Notes under the pieces: model-generated
What the model was told of the DNA's origin: nothing
Database searches by the model: none
Seen by the model: only the letters and a program-made list of their open reading frames with translations
Part shown: positions 35,441 through 47,084 of the stretch, piece after piece
Position numbering within the stretch: the stretch's first letter is position 1
How the letters are laid out: the number at the start of each line of letters is the position of its first letter
Translations under genes and position numbers: made by a program
Source: Actinomycetota bacterium
Lineage (GTDB): Bacteria > Actinomycetota > Acidimicrobiia > Acidimicrobiales > MedAcidi-G1
DNA length: 64,000 bases
NCBI GenBank assembly: GCA_014381945.1
Contig: JACNKQ010000075.1
Coordinates: 25,905-89,904, forward strand
Direction: 5' to 3'

Positions 35441-37854
35441 ATGGCCCAGCAGCAGAAACTGCTAGACGACGAAGCCCCGTTCGCCCGGGAGGTGGTCGAT
35501 GTCCCGGTCGCCGAGGAGATGCGCGAATCGTTCCTCGCCTACTCGCTCTCGGTCATAACGTCACGGGCGATCCCCGACGTCCGCGACGGCCTCAAGCCCG
35601 TACAACGCCGCATCCTCTACTCGATGCTGCGCATGGGAATCCGCCCCGAAACGCCGCACCGCAAGAGTGCCCGCGTCGTGGGCGACACGATGGGCCGCTA
35701 CCACCCCCATGGCGACTCGGCCATCTACGACGCCCTGGTCCGTATGGGCCAGGACTTCTCCCGGGGGATCACGTACGTCGACCCACAGGGCAACTTCGGC
35801 TCCCTCGACGACCCGCCCGCCGCCCCGCGCTACACCGAGTGCCGGTTGAGCGAAGCCGCCATGGCCATGGTCCGGGAACTCGACGAGGACACCGTCGACT
35901 TCCGACCCACCTACGACGGCGAATCGGAGGAACCCGTCGTCCTGCCCGCCCTGCTTCCCGGCCTGCTGCTCAACGGCACCACGGGCATCGCCGTCGGCAT
36001 GGCGACCAACATGCCCACCCACAACCTCGAGGAGCTCTACGCCGCCATCTCGCTCGTGATGACCAAGCGCCGACCCAGGCCCACGACCGACGAGCTCCTG
36101 GCACTCTGCCCGGGACCCGACTTCCCGAGCGGCGGCATCGTCGTCGACGACGGCATCCGCGAGGCCTACGAGACCGGCCGTGGCAGCATCCGCATCCGGG
36201 CCAGGGCCGAGGTCGAATCCGTCGATCGCGGCAGGCAGGCGATCGTCGTGACCGAACTCCCCTACCTCGTCGGCCCCGAGCGCATCATCGCCAAGCTCAA
36301 AGAGCTCAACGAGGCGGGCCGCCTCGAAGGCGTCGACGACTTCAAGAACCTCACCGACCGGGTGGGCGGACTCCGTATCCAGATACTCGTGCGCAAGGGC
36401 CACAACCCCCAGTCGGTCCTCGGCGAGCTCTACCGTCTGACCCCCCTCGAGGAGACGTTCGGCATCAACAACGTGGTGCTCGTCGACGGTGTACCGCACA
36501 CCCTCGGCTTCGGCGATCTCTGCAGGCACTACGTCGACCACCGCCTCGAGGTCCTCGTCCGACGCACCCGGCACCGGCGGGGGCGGGCCGAGGACAGGCT
36601 CCACATCGTCGAGGGCCTCCTGATCGCCCTCGACGCCATCGACGAGGTCGTCGCGATCATCCGCAGCTCCAAGGACACGGCCGCCGCCCGCAAGGCCCTC
36701 ATGAAGCGCTTCAAGCTGAGCCAGGTACAGACAGACCACATCCTCGACATGCCGCTGAAGCGACTCACGGCCCTCGAACAGATTCGCTTCGAGGAAGAAC
36801 GGGACGAACTCTCCGCCACCATCGCCGAACTGCAGAAGCTGCTCAAGTCCAAGGATCGACAGCGCACCACTGTGCTCCGGGAGTTCGGCGAGGAGGTCGA
36901 GCGCTTCGGGCGGCCCCGGCGCACCGAGCTCGTCCACCCCGACGACCTACCGGTCTTCGAGGCCGCCGAGGTTGCCGACGACGTCGTCGACGAGGCCTGC
37001 GTGGTCACCCTTTCGACGTCCGGCCAGATCGGCCGACTCCACACCGACGGCGCCAGGCGGGCCACCCCCGGCCGACACGACGTGCTGGTGGCCTCGATCG
37101 TCACCCGTACCACCGAACGAATCACGGCGGTCACCTCCGATGGTCGCGCCCTTCAGGTGCCGGCCGTCGAACTCGGCGATGCCACCGGTCGCACGCGGGG
37201 CGGTGGAGCCGCCCAGGTGTTCGGCACAAACCGGGGCGAGGCCATCCACACGGTCGTGGCCGACGGCGACGAGCACCTGGTCCTGGTCACGGCCGAAGGG
37301 GTCGCCAAGCGCCTCACCCTCGAGGAGGTCCGCGGGACCAGGTCCGGCAGGACCCTGTTGTCCCTCAAGCCGGGCGACCGGGTGGCGGCCGCCTTCTGCG
37401 CTCCCGCCGGGGTCGACGTGGTGATCGTCGCCAGCGATGGACAGGTACTGCGAACGCCGGTCGAGGGCATCAGCATCCAGGGGCGCGGCGCAGGCGGCGT
37501 GGCCGGCATGAAGCTGCGGCCCGGCTCAACGGTCATCGGCGCCGGACCGGTGCTCGGCGACGACCTGCTCTTCACGGTCGGCGACGACTGCAGCGCCAAG
37601 GCGACGCCGATCTCCGACTTCGACAGCAAGGGCCGCGGCGGTGTCGGCGTCCGCGTCGGGAAGCCTGCCGACGGATCGGCGCTCCTCCTGGCCCGTGTCG
37701 GACAGCCGCTCGGGCTCCTCGCACTCATGGCCGCCGACGACAACCCGAACAAGGCCGACCCGTCCCCGGTGCCGTTCCTGCTCGAGCCCAGCCGCCGCGA
37801 CCTCTCGGGCACCTCCACCGAGCGCCAGGTCCTCGACCTCGGCCCGGCGAGGTG

Positions 37855-37858
<4 letters not shown>
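35441..37858 (+). CDS. parC: DNA topoisomerase IV subunit A (type IIA topoisomerase)
   Basis: 805-residue DNA-breaking subunit. [30 protein letters not shown], the QRRILYSML region, [15 protein letters not shown], and the catalytic Tyr131 in PRYTECRL. Coiled-coil tower near 420-490 and a C-terminal beta-pinwheel (about 500-805). No canonical GyrA box (QRRGGKG) is seen; the nearest are QGRGAGGV and SKGRGGVG, which favours ParC over GyrA. It overlaps the ParE gene by 4 bp, order A then B, unlike the usual gyrB-gyrA at origins. Confidence 0.87.
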
Positions 37859-39999
<2,141 letters not shown>

Positions 40000-40031
40000 A
40001 CCGTCACAGCCTTCCGTTACCAGTACCCCCG

Positions 40032-40874
40032 ATGGCACAACTCCCCCGCTTCTTCTCGCCGACCGCTGCCGGCACCTACCGGCAGTGCCCGCTCCGCTGG
40101 AAGTACCGGTACATCGACAAGCTGCCCGACCCACCCGGAGAACCGGCCCTCGTGGGCACCTTCGCCCACCGCGTCCTCGAGCACCTCTGCGACGAGCCCG
40201 CCGACGACAGGACCCATGACCGCGCAAAGGAACTTGCCGGAGAGGCCTGGCGTTGGATCTCCACCCGGGATGACTTCGCTGCCCTCGGGCTCGATGCCGC
40301 AGCCGAGCGCAGGTTCCGCTGGAAGGCATGGACCGCCATCGATGCCCTCTGGCAGCTCGAGGACCCCGCCCGAGTGGCGGTGCGCTCAACCGAACAGCAC
40401 ATCTCCACGACGCTCGACAAGGTGCCGTTCCGCGGGGTGATCGACAGGCTCGACGATGCCGACGACGGGCTGGTCGTCACCGACTACAAGTCCGGGAAGC
40501 CGCCGCGCCGTGACCGCCGCAACGAAGCACTGGCCCAGGTACTCCTGTACGCCGCCGCCGTCGAGGCCGACACGGGCGAACGACCCGTCCGGGCCCGGCT
40601 CCTGTTCCTGGGCGGCAACCGCGAGATCGTGGAGACCCGCGTCGACGACGCCCTGCTTGCCACCACCACGGGGAACCTGACCACAACCTGGGCGGCGCTG
40701 GAAGGCGACTGCGCCACCGACACATTCGCGCCGAGCCCCGGGCCCCTCTGCGGCTGGTGCGCCTATGTCGGAACGTGCGAGGAGGGTCGCAGCGAGGTGA
40801 TGCAGCGGGCGGCTGCCGGACGGCTCAGGGACGATGCCCCAGCCCGTCAGGTTCTCGACATCTCCGGCGCCTGA
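40032..40874 (+). CDS. RecB-family PD-(D/E)XK nuclease with Fe-S cysteines
   Basis: 280-residue stand-alone nuclease. N-terminal FSPTAAGTYRQCPLRWKYRYI, central Mg site GVIDRLDDADDGLVVTDYKSGKP (D..DYK) and QVLLYAAAVE, C-terminal CGWCAYVGTCEEG. One Cys near residue 19 plus the CxxCx5C triplet are the four ligands expected of the AddB/Cas4/RecB-like 4Fe-4S nucleases. No helicase or cas genes adjoin, so it is a solo repair-type exonuclease. It begins 32 nt after parE. Confidence 0.87.
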   Translation: MAQLPRFFSPTAAGTYRQCPLRWKYRYIDKLPDPPGEPALVGTFAHRVLEHLCDEPADDRTHDRAKELAGEAWRWISTRDDFAALGLDAAAERRFRWKAWTAIDALWQLEDPARVAVRSTEQHISTTLDKVPFRGVIDRLDDADDGLVVTDYKSGKPPRRDRRNEALAQVLLYAAAVEADTGERPVRARLLFLGGNREIVETRVDDALLATTTGNLTTTWAALEGDCATDTFAPSPGPLCGWCAYVGTCEEGRSEVMQRAAAGRLRDDAPARQVLDISGA

Positions 40875-40890
40875 CGCTCCGGTAACAGGG

Positions 40891-41202
40891 TCAGCGCGAC
40901 CGCCTGCGCTTCCGTCGGGCCAGCAGCACCAGCAGCACGGCGGCAACCGCAGCCAGGACCCCGAAACGGTGCAGCCGGTCTGCGTGCTCGTCGGTCAGCT
41001 CGATGGGGGGCGCCTCAAACGGCCGCACCTCTCCGTCGGGCATGCCGGCGACCGTCCCATCCCCTACCGCACTCTCGACTGGCGGGTCGGATGCCTCAAG
41101 CGCCCCGTCAAGCACCTCGTCGTCCCCGAGAAGGCTGTCGACAGGACTCACTGCAGCGGGTCGGCTACGGGCACGACGGGCCTGGGGGTCATAGGCGTTC
41201 AT
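40891..41202 (-). CDS. Small C-terminally anchored membrane protein after parA
   Basis: 103 residues, not recognised. Polar N-terminus (MNAYDPQARRARSRPAAVSP), acidic disordered centre, one membrane helix near residues 80-96 (FGVLAAVAAVLLVLLA) and a basic end (RRKRRRSR), i.e. N-out or tail-anchored. It overlaps parA by 4 bp (ATGA), so it is likely a dedicated partner of the ParA ATPase, perhaps its membrane tether. Confidence 0.7.
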   Translation of the reverse strand: MNAYDPQARRARSRPAAVSPVDSLLGDDEVLDGALEASDPPVESAVGDGTVAGMPDGEVRPFEAPPIELTDEHADRLHRFGVLAAVAAVLLVLLARRKRRRSR

Positions 41203-41981
41203 GTGGTCTCGTCTCCAAGCACTCGGTCCAACAGGACATCGAATTCCGCTGCCGCCTCGGAGGCACCCGGCCGACTGCCCAACCCGTGGATCGGCAACGA
41301 CTGGGCCGCTGCCTCCGCCACGGCGGCCCGGAGGTGGATGGGCGGCAGGCAGGTCTCCGGATACGTCTCGGACAACTGCTCGTGCCAGTAGCGGCCGTCC
41401 CGGGTCCGTCCCAGCCGGTTGATGGCGATCCCAACCAGTCGGGGGCTGTCGTCGATGCGTCGAAGGCGGATCCGTTCGATGGTCTGGAGCATCCGGGCCA
41501 CCCCGTCCGCCGCCCAGGCGCCAGGCTCGGTCACCAGCAGGACACGGTCGGCTGCGAACAGCGCGTTGATGGTCAGAAGGCCCAGGGACGGAGGGCAGTC
41601 GACCAGCACCAGCGGCCATGACGAGCCGTTCATCGCCATCTGGAGGCGGTCCTGACCGCCGAGGGGGTCGGTGGCGAGCTGGGCCTCGCGGACTGAGAGA
41701 CCAGGGGACGCAGCAGCCAACAACGGGCTGCGTCCACACTCGTGGGGCCATCCCGTTGACTCGACCGCCGCCAAGAGGCCGCCGGGCCGCTCCTGTTCGA
41801 GGACCAGGTCGATACCACGCGTCGGCTCGAAGACACCGAGACCGGTAGAGGCGTTCCCCTGGGGATCGAGGTCGACGACGAGCGTCTCGATCCCCCGGGC
41901 CGCCGCCGCCGAAGTCAGTCCCAGGACCACGGTCGTCTTCCCGACGCCACCCTTCTGGTTCACGACCGCGACCACAGGCAT
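41199..41981 (-). CDS. ParA-family ATPase
   Basis: 260-residue deviant-Walker ATPase: P-loop NQKGGVGKTTVVLGLTSAAA, DLDPQGNASTGLG, LVDCPPSLGLLTINAL, then an NRLGRTRDGRYWHEQL tail. Chromosomal ParA is normally followed by parB and lies near the origin; no parB is present, and the downstream gene is a small membrane protein. It is therefore an orphan positioning ATPase rather than the main segregation ParA. Confidence 0.88.
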   Translation of the reverse strand: MPVVAVVNQKGGVGKTTVVLGLTSAAAARGIETLVVDLDPQGNASTGLGVFEPTRGIDLVLEQERPGGLLAAVESTGWPHECGRSPLLAAASPGLSVREAQLATDPLGGQDRLQMAMNGSSWPLVLVDCPPSLGLLTINALFAADRVLLVTEPGAWAADGVARMLQTIERIRLRRIDDSPRLVGIAINRLGRTRDGRYWHEQLSETYPETCLPPIHLRAAVAEAAAQSLPIHGLGSRPGASEAAAEFDVLLDRVLGDETT

Positions 41982-41987
41982 GGGGGC

Positions 41988-41993
41988 AACCTA
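41988..41993 (-). promoter_or_regulatory. -10 element of parA-like operon (leaderless)
   Basis: TAGGTT, 6 nt before the ATG at 41981; back to back with the fpg promoter 44 bp away. Confidence 0.55.
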
Positions 41994-42037
41994 TCCGAAC
42001 CCGACCGGTGCCAGAAGACCCCCTCCCCGTAGATCGG

Positions 42038-42043
42038 TACGGT
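42038..42043 (+). promoter_or_regulatory. -10 element of fpg (leaderless)
   Basis: TACGGT, 6 nt before the ATG at 42050. Confidence 0.55.
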
Positions 42044-42049
42044 GGCGGG

Positions 42050-42862
42050 ATGCCAGAGCTCCCCGAGGTCGAGACCGTGCGCGGGCAACTCGAACCGCTC
42101 CTCGTCGGAGCCCGCATCATCGACGGGGACTCCCATCCCTCGGGCAAGTTCAACCAGGCCCCGGATGCCGTGGGACACTCCATCGAGGCGGTACGGCGGC
42201 GCGGCAAGTACCTCCTGGTCGACCTGCTTCCCGACCGGGGCGGCCGGCGTGAGCTCATCGTCCACCTGGGCATGACCGGCGGTCTCCATGTTGTCCCTTC
42301 GCCCGACGACGACCCGTACCAGCGGGCCCGTTGGGGCCTCGACGACGGCCGACACCTGGTGTTTCGCGACATCCGCCGCTTCGGCCGCATCGCGGTCGTT
42401 GCGCACGGCGACCACCGCTCCCTGCCGACCCTCCACCAACTCGGGCCCGAGCCGTTCGACCCCGGCCTCGATGCCGCCGGGTTCCACGCCCGCCTCGTAC
42501 GGAGCAACCGTCGCATCAAGACCCACCTGCTCTCCCAGCGGCCCATCGCCGGGGTGGGCAACATCTACGCCGACGAGGCGCTCTGGCGGGCCTGCATCCA
42601 TCCCGGTGCGCGTCGGGTCGGCCTCGAACGCTCAGGTCGCCTGCTCGACGCCCTGCGCTCCGTCCTCACAGAGGCCCTGGCGCACAACGGTACGACCCTG
42701 CGCGACTTCCGGACGGTCGACGGCGCCACGGGATCGAACCAGCACCGCCTCGACTGCTACGGCCGTTCCGGCCAGCCGTGTGGTCGATGCGGCTCGGCGC
42801 TCACCAGCAGGTCCCTCGACCAGCGGACCAGCACCTGGTGCCCGACCTGTCAGGCCCGCTGA
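42050..42862 (+). CDS. mutM: Formamidopyrimidine-DNA glycosylase
   Basis: 270-residue Fpg/Nei enzyme removing 8-oxoguanine and related lesions. Catalytic Pro2-Glu3 in MPELPEVETVR, a Lys in RRRGKYLLVDL, H2TH region QRPIAGVGNIYADEALW, and a C-terminal zinc finger CYGRSGQPCGRCG...WCPTCQ. The reading HLGMTGGLHV is the usual lesion-loop area. Family-typical length; nothing missing. Confidence 0.94.
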   Translation: MPELPEVETVRGQLEPLLVGARIIDGDSHPSGKFNQAPDAVGHSIEAVRRRGKYLLVDLLPDRGGRRELIVHLGMTGGLHVVPSPDDDPYQRARWGLDDGRHLVFRDIRRFGRIAVVAHGDHRSLPTLHQLGPEPFDPGLDAAGFHARLVRSNRRIKTHLLSQRPIAGVGNIYADEALWRACIHPGARRVGLERSGRLLDALRSVLTEALAHNGTTLRDFRTVDGATGSNQHRLDCYGRSGQPCGRCGSALTSRSLDQRTSTWCPTCQAR

Positions 42863-42911
42863 ACCCGGCAGGAGGTGGCGGGGGTGCCCACCTCGGACAG
42901 GGGCCGCCCTC

Positions 42912-42917
42912 TACGCT
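42912..42917 (+). promoter_or_regulatory. -10 element of DUF3048 gene (leaderless)
   Basis: TACGCT, 7 nt before the GTG at 42925. Confidence 0.5.
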
Positions 42918-42924
42918 CGGCGCC

Positions 42925-44613
42925 GTGCATTCCCGTCCCCTCCGTCGTCTCGCCGTGGCATCACTCGGTTTGGCACTCGGTGTGGCACTCGGTGCGCTAG
43001 CGGCCATGAACGTCGCAGACGCAGGCCCGAACGACGGAGAGATCGCAGCGCTGCACGACGAGATAGCGGCCGAGGAAGCTGAGATCGCAGTCCTGGCCCA
43101 ACAGGTCGGGACCATCGAGCAGCAGGTCTCCGATCTTCGGGCTCTCATAGCCGAGGGCGATCAGGCGATCATGAACCTCGAAGCCGACATAGCAGAGGCC
43201 GAAGCCCGCATCGCTGCCGAGGACCACGAGCTCGAGGTCCTCCCGGTCCGGATCGAACTGCTGGCCGACCTCGTGATCGAGCACTACCTCGAGCTGGACG
43301 AGCCGACGACGGTCCGACACGTCATGGCGATCGATTCGTACGTCAAGAACGACGAGCGCATGAACGCAGTTCTCACCCAGTCCGCTGAGATGACCGGCGA
43401 TGCACTCGAGAGCCTCCGCACCCAGATGCTGTACGAGGCCGTGATCGACGCCGCCAGCGACGAACTGGACCAGGTGTACGCCCACCTGCGCCTCGACAGC
43501 GACCGGGCACTGTCGCTCTACGACCTCGTGGAGTCGTCCGAGGAACGACGCCTGATCGCCGTTGGCGACCGCGACGAGGGTGTTGCCGCCGTTCCTGCGC
43601 TCGAGGGCCGCATCACCTCGTCCGAGGACGAGATCGCCGCAGCGCTCGCTGAGGTCGCTACGGCACATGCCGCAGTCGGGGACATCCAGGTGACGATCGC
43701 CGCTGCGCGGACAGAGATCGCCCGCCTCGAGTCGCTCAACGTCTCGAAGGCGTGGACGGGCCTCCAGGGACGCGACACCGGCCGTCCGGCACTGGCCGTG
43801 AAGATCGACAACGCATCGGCGGCACGCCCCCAGACGGGCATAAACGAGGCGGACGTCGTCTACGAGGAGATCGTCGAGGCGGGCCTCACACGCTTCATAG
43901 CCATCTTCCAGACCACCAGCCCCGGCACTGTCGGACCCGTCCGGTCGGGACGGACCTCCGACCCAATCCTGCTCGAGGGCTTCGACCGGCCCCTGTTCGC
44001 CTACTCCGGCGCCAACCGGGGCACCAACAATGCCATCGACGCCTCCCCGCTCGTCACGGTCGGCTACAACGACGCAACGTCGGCCTACTGGCGGTCCTCG
44101 TCGCGGCGTGCACCACACAACCTGTACGCCTCCACCGACAGGCTCTGGGCGACCCATCCGGACCGCACCGACCTGTCACCGGCACCGTTCGAGTTCGGCT
44201 GGCTGGGACAGCCCCTGCCCGACTCTGCGGTCGCTGCAGCGGGCGTCACGGTCGACTTCGGCCGGTTGGTCGCCGACTACTCGTGGGACGGATCCGGGTG
44301 GCAGCGATCGACCAACGGTGACGCCCACTACGACATGGACGGAGTCCGCGTGGCACCCGCCAACGTGGTCGTCCAGTTCACGCCGTACGGCAGGAGTTCG
44401 GCGGACAACCGCTCACCTGAGGCCCGGACGGTGGGTTCCGGCACGGCGTGGGTGTTCACGGCCGGCCACCTGATCGTGGCCGAGTGGAACCGTCCCGACC
44501 CCGCACGTCCTGCCACGATCACCATCGACGGCGAACTACTCCTGCTCTCACCCGGGCGTACCTGGGTGGCGCTCGCCGATGCCGACAGGCCCGAAGACAC
44601 CGTCTGGCGCTGA
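42925..44613 (+). CDS. Secreted DUF3048 protein with N-terminal coiled coil
   Basis: 562 residues. N-terminal export/anchor helix (LRRLAVASLGLALGVALGAL), a long coiled coil (about 30-270, heptads like IAALHDEIAAEEAEIAVLAQQV), then a DUF3048/YerB-type domain: RPALAVKIDNASAARPQTGINEADVVYEEIVEAGLTRFIAIFQ, GPVRSGRTSDPILLEGFDRP and RRAPHNLYAS. DUF3048 function is unknown; YerB-like proteins are surface lipoproteins. Coiled coil plus DUF3048 in one chain suggests an oligomeric cell-wall protein. GTG start fixed by the -10. Confidence 0.83.
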   Translation: MHSRPLRRLAVASLGLALGVALGALAAMNVADAGPNDGEIAALHDEIAAEEAEIAVLAQQVGTIEQQVSDLRALIAEGDQAIMNLEADIAEAEARIAAEDHELEVLPVRIELLADLVIEHYLELDEPTTVRHVMAIDSYVKNDERMNAVLTQSAEMTGDALESLRTQMLYEAVIDAASDELDQVYAHLRLDSDRALSLYDLVESSEERRLIAVGDRDEGVAAVPALEGRITSSEDEIAAALAEVATAHAAVGDIQVTIAAARTEIARLESLNVSKAWTGLQGRDTGRPALAVKIDNASAARPQTGINEADVVYEEIVEAGLTRFIAIFQTTSPGTVGPVRSGRTSDPILLEGFDRPLFAYSGANRGTNNAIDASPLVTVGYNDATSAYWRSSSRRAPHNLYASTDRLWATHPDRTDLSPAPFEFGWLGQPLPDSAVAAAGVTVDFGRLVADYSWDGSGWQRSTNGDAHYDMDGVRVAPANVVVQFTPYGRSSADNRSPEARTVGSGTAWVFTAGHLIVAEWNRPDPARPATITIDGELLLLSPGRTWVALADADRPEDTVWR

Positions 44614-44639
44614 CCGGGGAGCCGCCGCGCCGCCTTGAG

Positions 44640-45566
44640 TCAGGCAAACAGGTCGGCCGGGGGCGTGCCGTCCGGGAGGACGGTGAGCCGTTCGACCCCG
44701 TCCTCGGTGACCAGCAACGTGTGCTCGAACTGGGCGGTGCGTCGGCCATCGAGGGTCACGGCCGTCCAGTCGTCGTCCCAGAGGGCGCAGGAGGGGTTGC
44801 CCAGGGTGAGCATGGGCTCGATCGTGAACGTCATCCCGGCGACGAGGACGGTGCCGTCGCCCGGATCGAAGTAGTGCTTGACCTGCAGTCCGCTGTGGAA
44901 CTCGGTTCCGATGCCGTGGCCGATGAACTCCCGGACGACGCCGAGACCGTGCCTGTGTGCGTGGCGCTCGATGGCCCGACCGATGGCGTGCACCGGCTGG
45001 GCGGGCCGCACGGCGTCGATGCCCCGATCCATTGCGACCCGGGTCTCGGCAACGAGGCGCCGGGAGTGGTCGTCGACCTCGCCGACCAGAAACGTCACCG
45101 AGGTGTCGCCGTGGACCCCGTCCAGGAAGATCGTGACATCGATGTTGACTATGTCGCCGTCGGCCAGGGGCCGGCTGTCGGGAATTCCGTGGCAGATGAC
45201 CTCGTTGACCGATGTGCACACCGACTTGGGGTAGCCGCGGTAGTTGAGCGGGCTCGGATACCCGCCCCGGGCAACGGTGGCGTCGTGGACTACGGCATCG
45301 ATCCGGTCGGTGGTGACGCCGGGCCGCACCGCACGTCCGGCCTCGACGAGGATCTCGGCGGCGGCCATGCCCGCCCGGCGCATCCGCTGAACCTCGTCGG
45401 TGGTGCGCACAGTCGACGACCGGGGAGGCCCCGGATCACCGGTGGCGGCGTAGGGGGGCCGTCCGATTTCGGAAGGGACAGGGCGGGTCGGGCTGAGAAG
45501 CCCCGGACGCACCGGGGGCTCGGAGACAGGAGCGTCGGGAACACTCCGCCGTTTGCGCTTCGCCAT
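44640..45566 (-). CDS. map: Methionine aminopeptidase, type I, with N-terminal extension
   Basis: 308-residue M24 metalloprotease removing N-terminal Met. Metal-ligand regions INIDVTIFLDGVHGDTSVTF, GHGIGTEFHSGLQVKHYF, FTIEPML and FEHTLLVTEDG are all present. About 50 extra N-terminal residues (MAKRKRRSVPDAPVSEP) are basic and Pro-rich, resembling the extended MAPs of other actinobacteria, where the tail contacts the ribosome. The -10 TAGCCT stands 6 nt from the ATG. Confidence 0.92.
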   Translation of the reverse strand: MAKRKRRSVPDAPVSEPPVRPGLLSPTRPVPSEIGRPPYAATGDPGPPRSSTVRTTDEVQRMRRAGMAAAEILVEAGRAVRPGVTTDRIDAVVHDATVARGGYPSPLNYRGYPKSVCTSVNEVICHGIPDSRPLADGDIVNIDVTIFLDGVHGDTSVTFLVGEVDDHSRRLVAETRVAMDRGIDAVRPAQPVHAIGRAIERHAHRHGLGVVREFIGHGIGTEFHSGLQVKHYFDPGDGTVLVAGMTFTIEPMLTLGNPSCALWDDDWTAVTLDGRRTAQFEHTLLVTEDGVERLTVLPDGTPPADLFA

Positions 45567-45572
45567 CCGGCG

Positions 45573-45578
45573 AGGCTA
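45573..45578 (-). promoter_or_regulatory. -10 element of map (leaderless)
   Basis: TAGCCT, 6 nt before the ATG at 45566. Confidence 0.55.
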
Positions 45579-45598
45579 CCGGCGGCCACCGGCTGAAA

Positions 45599-46054
45599 TC
45601 AGCGGAGGAAGCGGCTGACAGCGTCGACCACGCAGGCAGGGCGGTCGCTGCCCTCGATCTCGACGGTTGCCCGGATCACGGTCTGGTAGCCGCCAGGCAC
45701 CTCGTCGACCGAGACGAGTTCCGCTGCGACGCGGACCCGGGAGCCCACCGGGACCGGCGCAGGAAACCGCACCCGGTCGGTCCCGTAGTTGATGCCCATC
45801 GAGATGCCCTCAACCTGCACCACCTGGGGCAGGAGGAAGTTGGTGAGCGCCAGGGTCAGGTAGCCATGGGCGATCGTCGAACCGAACGGACCGGCTGCCG
45901 CCATCCCGGGATCGACGTGGATCCACTGGTGGTCGCCCGTGGCGTCGGCAAACAGGTCGATCCGGGCCTGGTCGATCTCGAGCCACCCGCTGTGTCCCAG
46001 GTGGCTGCCGACGGCGTCAGGGAGCTCGTCCGGGCTGGTGAACACGGTCGGCAC
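45599..46054 (-). CDS. MaoC-like hydratase
   Basis: 151-residue hotdog-fold enzyme hydrating enoyl-CoA (R-specific). The hydratase-2 motif is in ADATGDHQWIHVDPGMAAAGPFGSTIAHGYLTLAL with the catalytic Asp and His. GTG start with AGGAGG about 8 nt upstream is preferred over an earlier in-frame ATG. Close to Mycobacterium-type HtdX/nodulation N-like hydratases by length and motif. Confidence 0.87.
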   Translation of the reverse strand: MPTVFTSPDELPDAVGSHLGHSGWLEIDQARIDLFADATGDHQWIHVDPGMAAAGPFGSTIAHGYLTLALTNFLLPQVVQVEGISMGINYGTDRVRFPAPVPVGSRVRVAAELVSVDEVPGGYQTVIRATVEIEGSDRPACVVDAVSRFLR

Positions 46055-46157
46055 GGCAGATCCTCCTGGTCGATGACGGGCCTCCGGATCGGGGGCGCAT
46101 GGCGACACTACGCTGCTCTCCGACCCGAAACCCCGACCGACAGGCGCAGACCGACCC

Positions 46158-47078
46158 ATGGCCGCAAGCGGAGGCACCCGTGCCGTGGTGGCGGCGCTGT
46201 TCGCCAACCTCGGCATCGCCGTGGCCAAGTTCGCCGGGTTCCTGATCACCCGTTCGTCGTCGATGCTGGCAGAAGGCGTGCATTCCATAGCCGATTCGAC
46301 CAATCAGGCGCTCCTGCTGCTCGGTGGCCGCCGGTCCCGCCGACCCGCCACCACTGAGCACGCGTTCGGCTTCGCCCGGGAGCGCTACTTCTGGTCGTTC
46401 GTGGTGTCTGTGGTGCTGTTCACGCTCGGGTCGGCATTCGCCTTCTACGAGGGAATCGACAAGCTCCGCCACCCCCACGAGATGAAGGGACTCGGATGGG
46501 CGATCGGAATCCTCCTGATGGCCATCGTGCTCGAGGGATGGTCGTTTCGGACCGCCGTCATCGAGTCGAACCGACTTCGTGGACCTACCTCCTGGGGTCA
46601 CTTCGTCCGCCACACCAAGCACCCTGAACTGCCGGTCGTGCTCCTCGAGGACCTCGGTGCGCTGGTCGGCCTCGTGATCGCCCTGGTGGCGGTCACCCTC
46701 GCCGAGGTCACGGGCGAGCCCCGCTGGGACGGTGCAGGCACCCTCGTCATCGGTCTGCTCCTCGGGGTGATCGCCCTGGTCCTCGCCCGCGAGATGAAGA
46801 GCCTGCTCATCGGCGAGTCCGCCGGCCCCAGGGACCAGCGGGCGATCGTCGAGGCGATCGAGTCGGCGCCTGCGACACGGCGCATCATCCACCTCCGTAC
46901 CCAGCACCTCGGCCCCAACGAGATCCTGGTCGCCGTCAAGGTCCTGTTCGATGCGACGCTCGACACCGCCGGTGTGGCTGCCGCCATCGACGATGTCGAG
47001 ACGCGTGTCCGTGCCGTGGTGCCGGATGCACACCCCATGTACGTGGAGCCGGCACTCGAACAGCCCCTCGTGGACTGA
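46158..47078 (+). CDS. Cation diffusion facilitator family transporter
   Basis: 306-residue CDF efflux protein for divalent metals (zinc, manganese or iron). Six-helix membrane domain with metal-site motifs MLAEGVHSIADSTNQ (HxxxD) and VLLEDLGALVGL (E-D in the helix-5 position), then a C-terminal ferredoxin-like domain (HLRTQHLGPNEILVAVKVLF). The replacement of the usual HD by ED in helix 5 points to a subgroup other than classical zinc transporters. It converges with an SDR gene. Confidence 0.88.
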   Translation: MAASGGTRAVVAALFANLGIAVAKFAGFLITRSSSMLAEGVHSIADSTNQALLLLGGRRSRRPATTEHAFGFARERYFWSFVVSVVLFTLGSAFAFYEGIDKLRHPHEMKGLGWAIGILLMAIVLEGWSFRTAVIESNRLRGPTSWGHFVRHTKHPELPVVLLEDLGALVGLVIALVAVTLAEVTGEPRWDGAGTLVIGLLLGVIALVLAREMKSLLIGESAGPRDQRAIVEAIESAPATRRIIHLRTQHLGPNEILVAVKVLFDATLDTAGVAAAIDDVETRVRAVVPDAHPMYVEPALEQPLVD

Positions 47079-47084
47079 TCCAGG

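Noticed and set aside
35561-36937. Long open frame on the minus strand inside parC (about 458 codons)
   Set aside because: It is the antisense of a well-supported parC reading frame and results from GC-rich codon bias; the same holds for other long minus-strand frames over parE, dxs and hemH.
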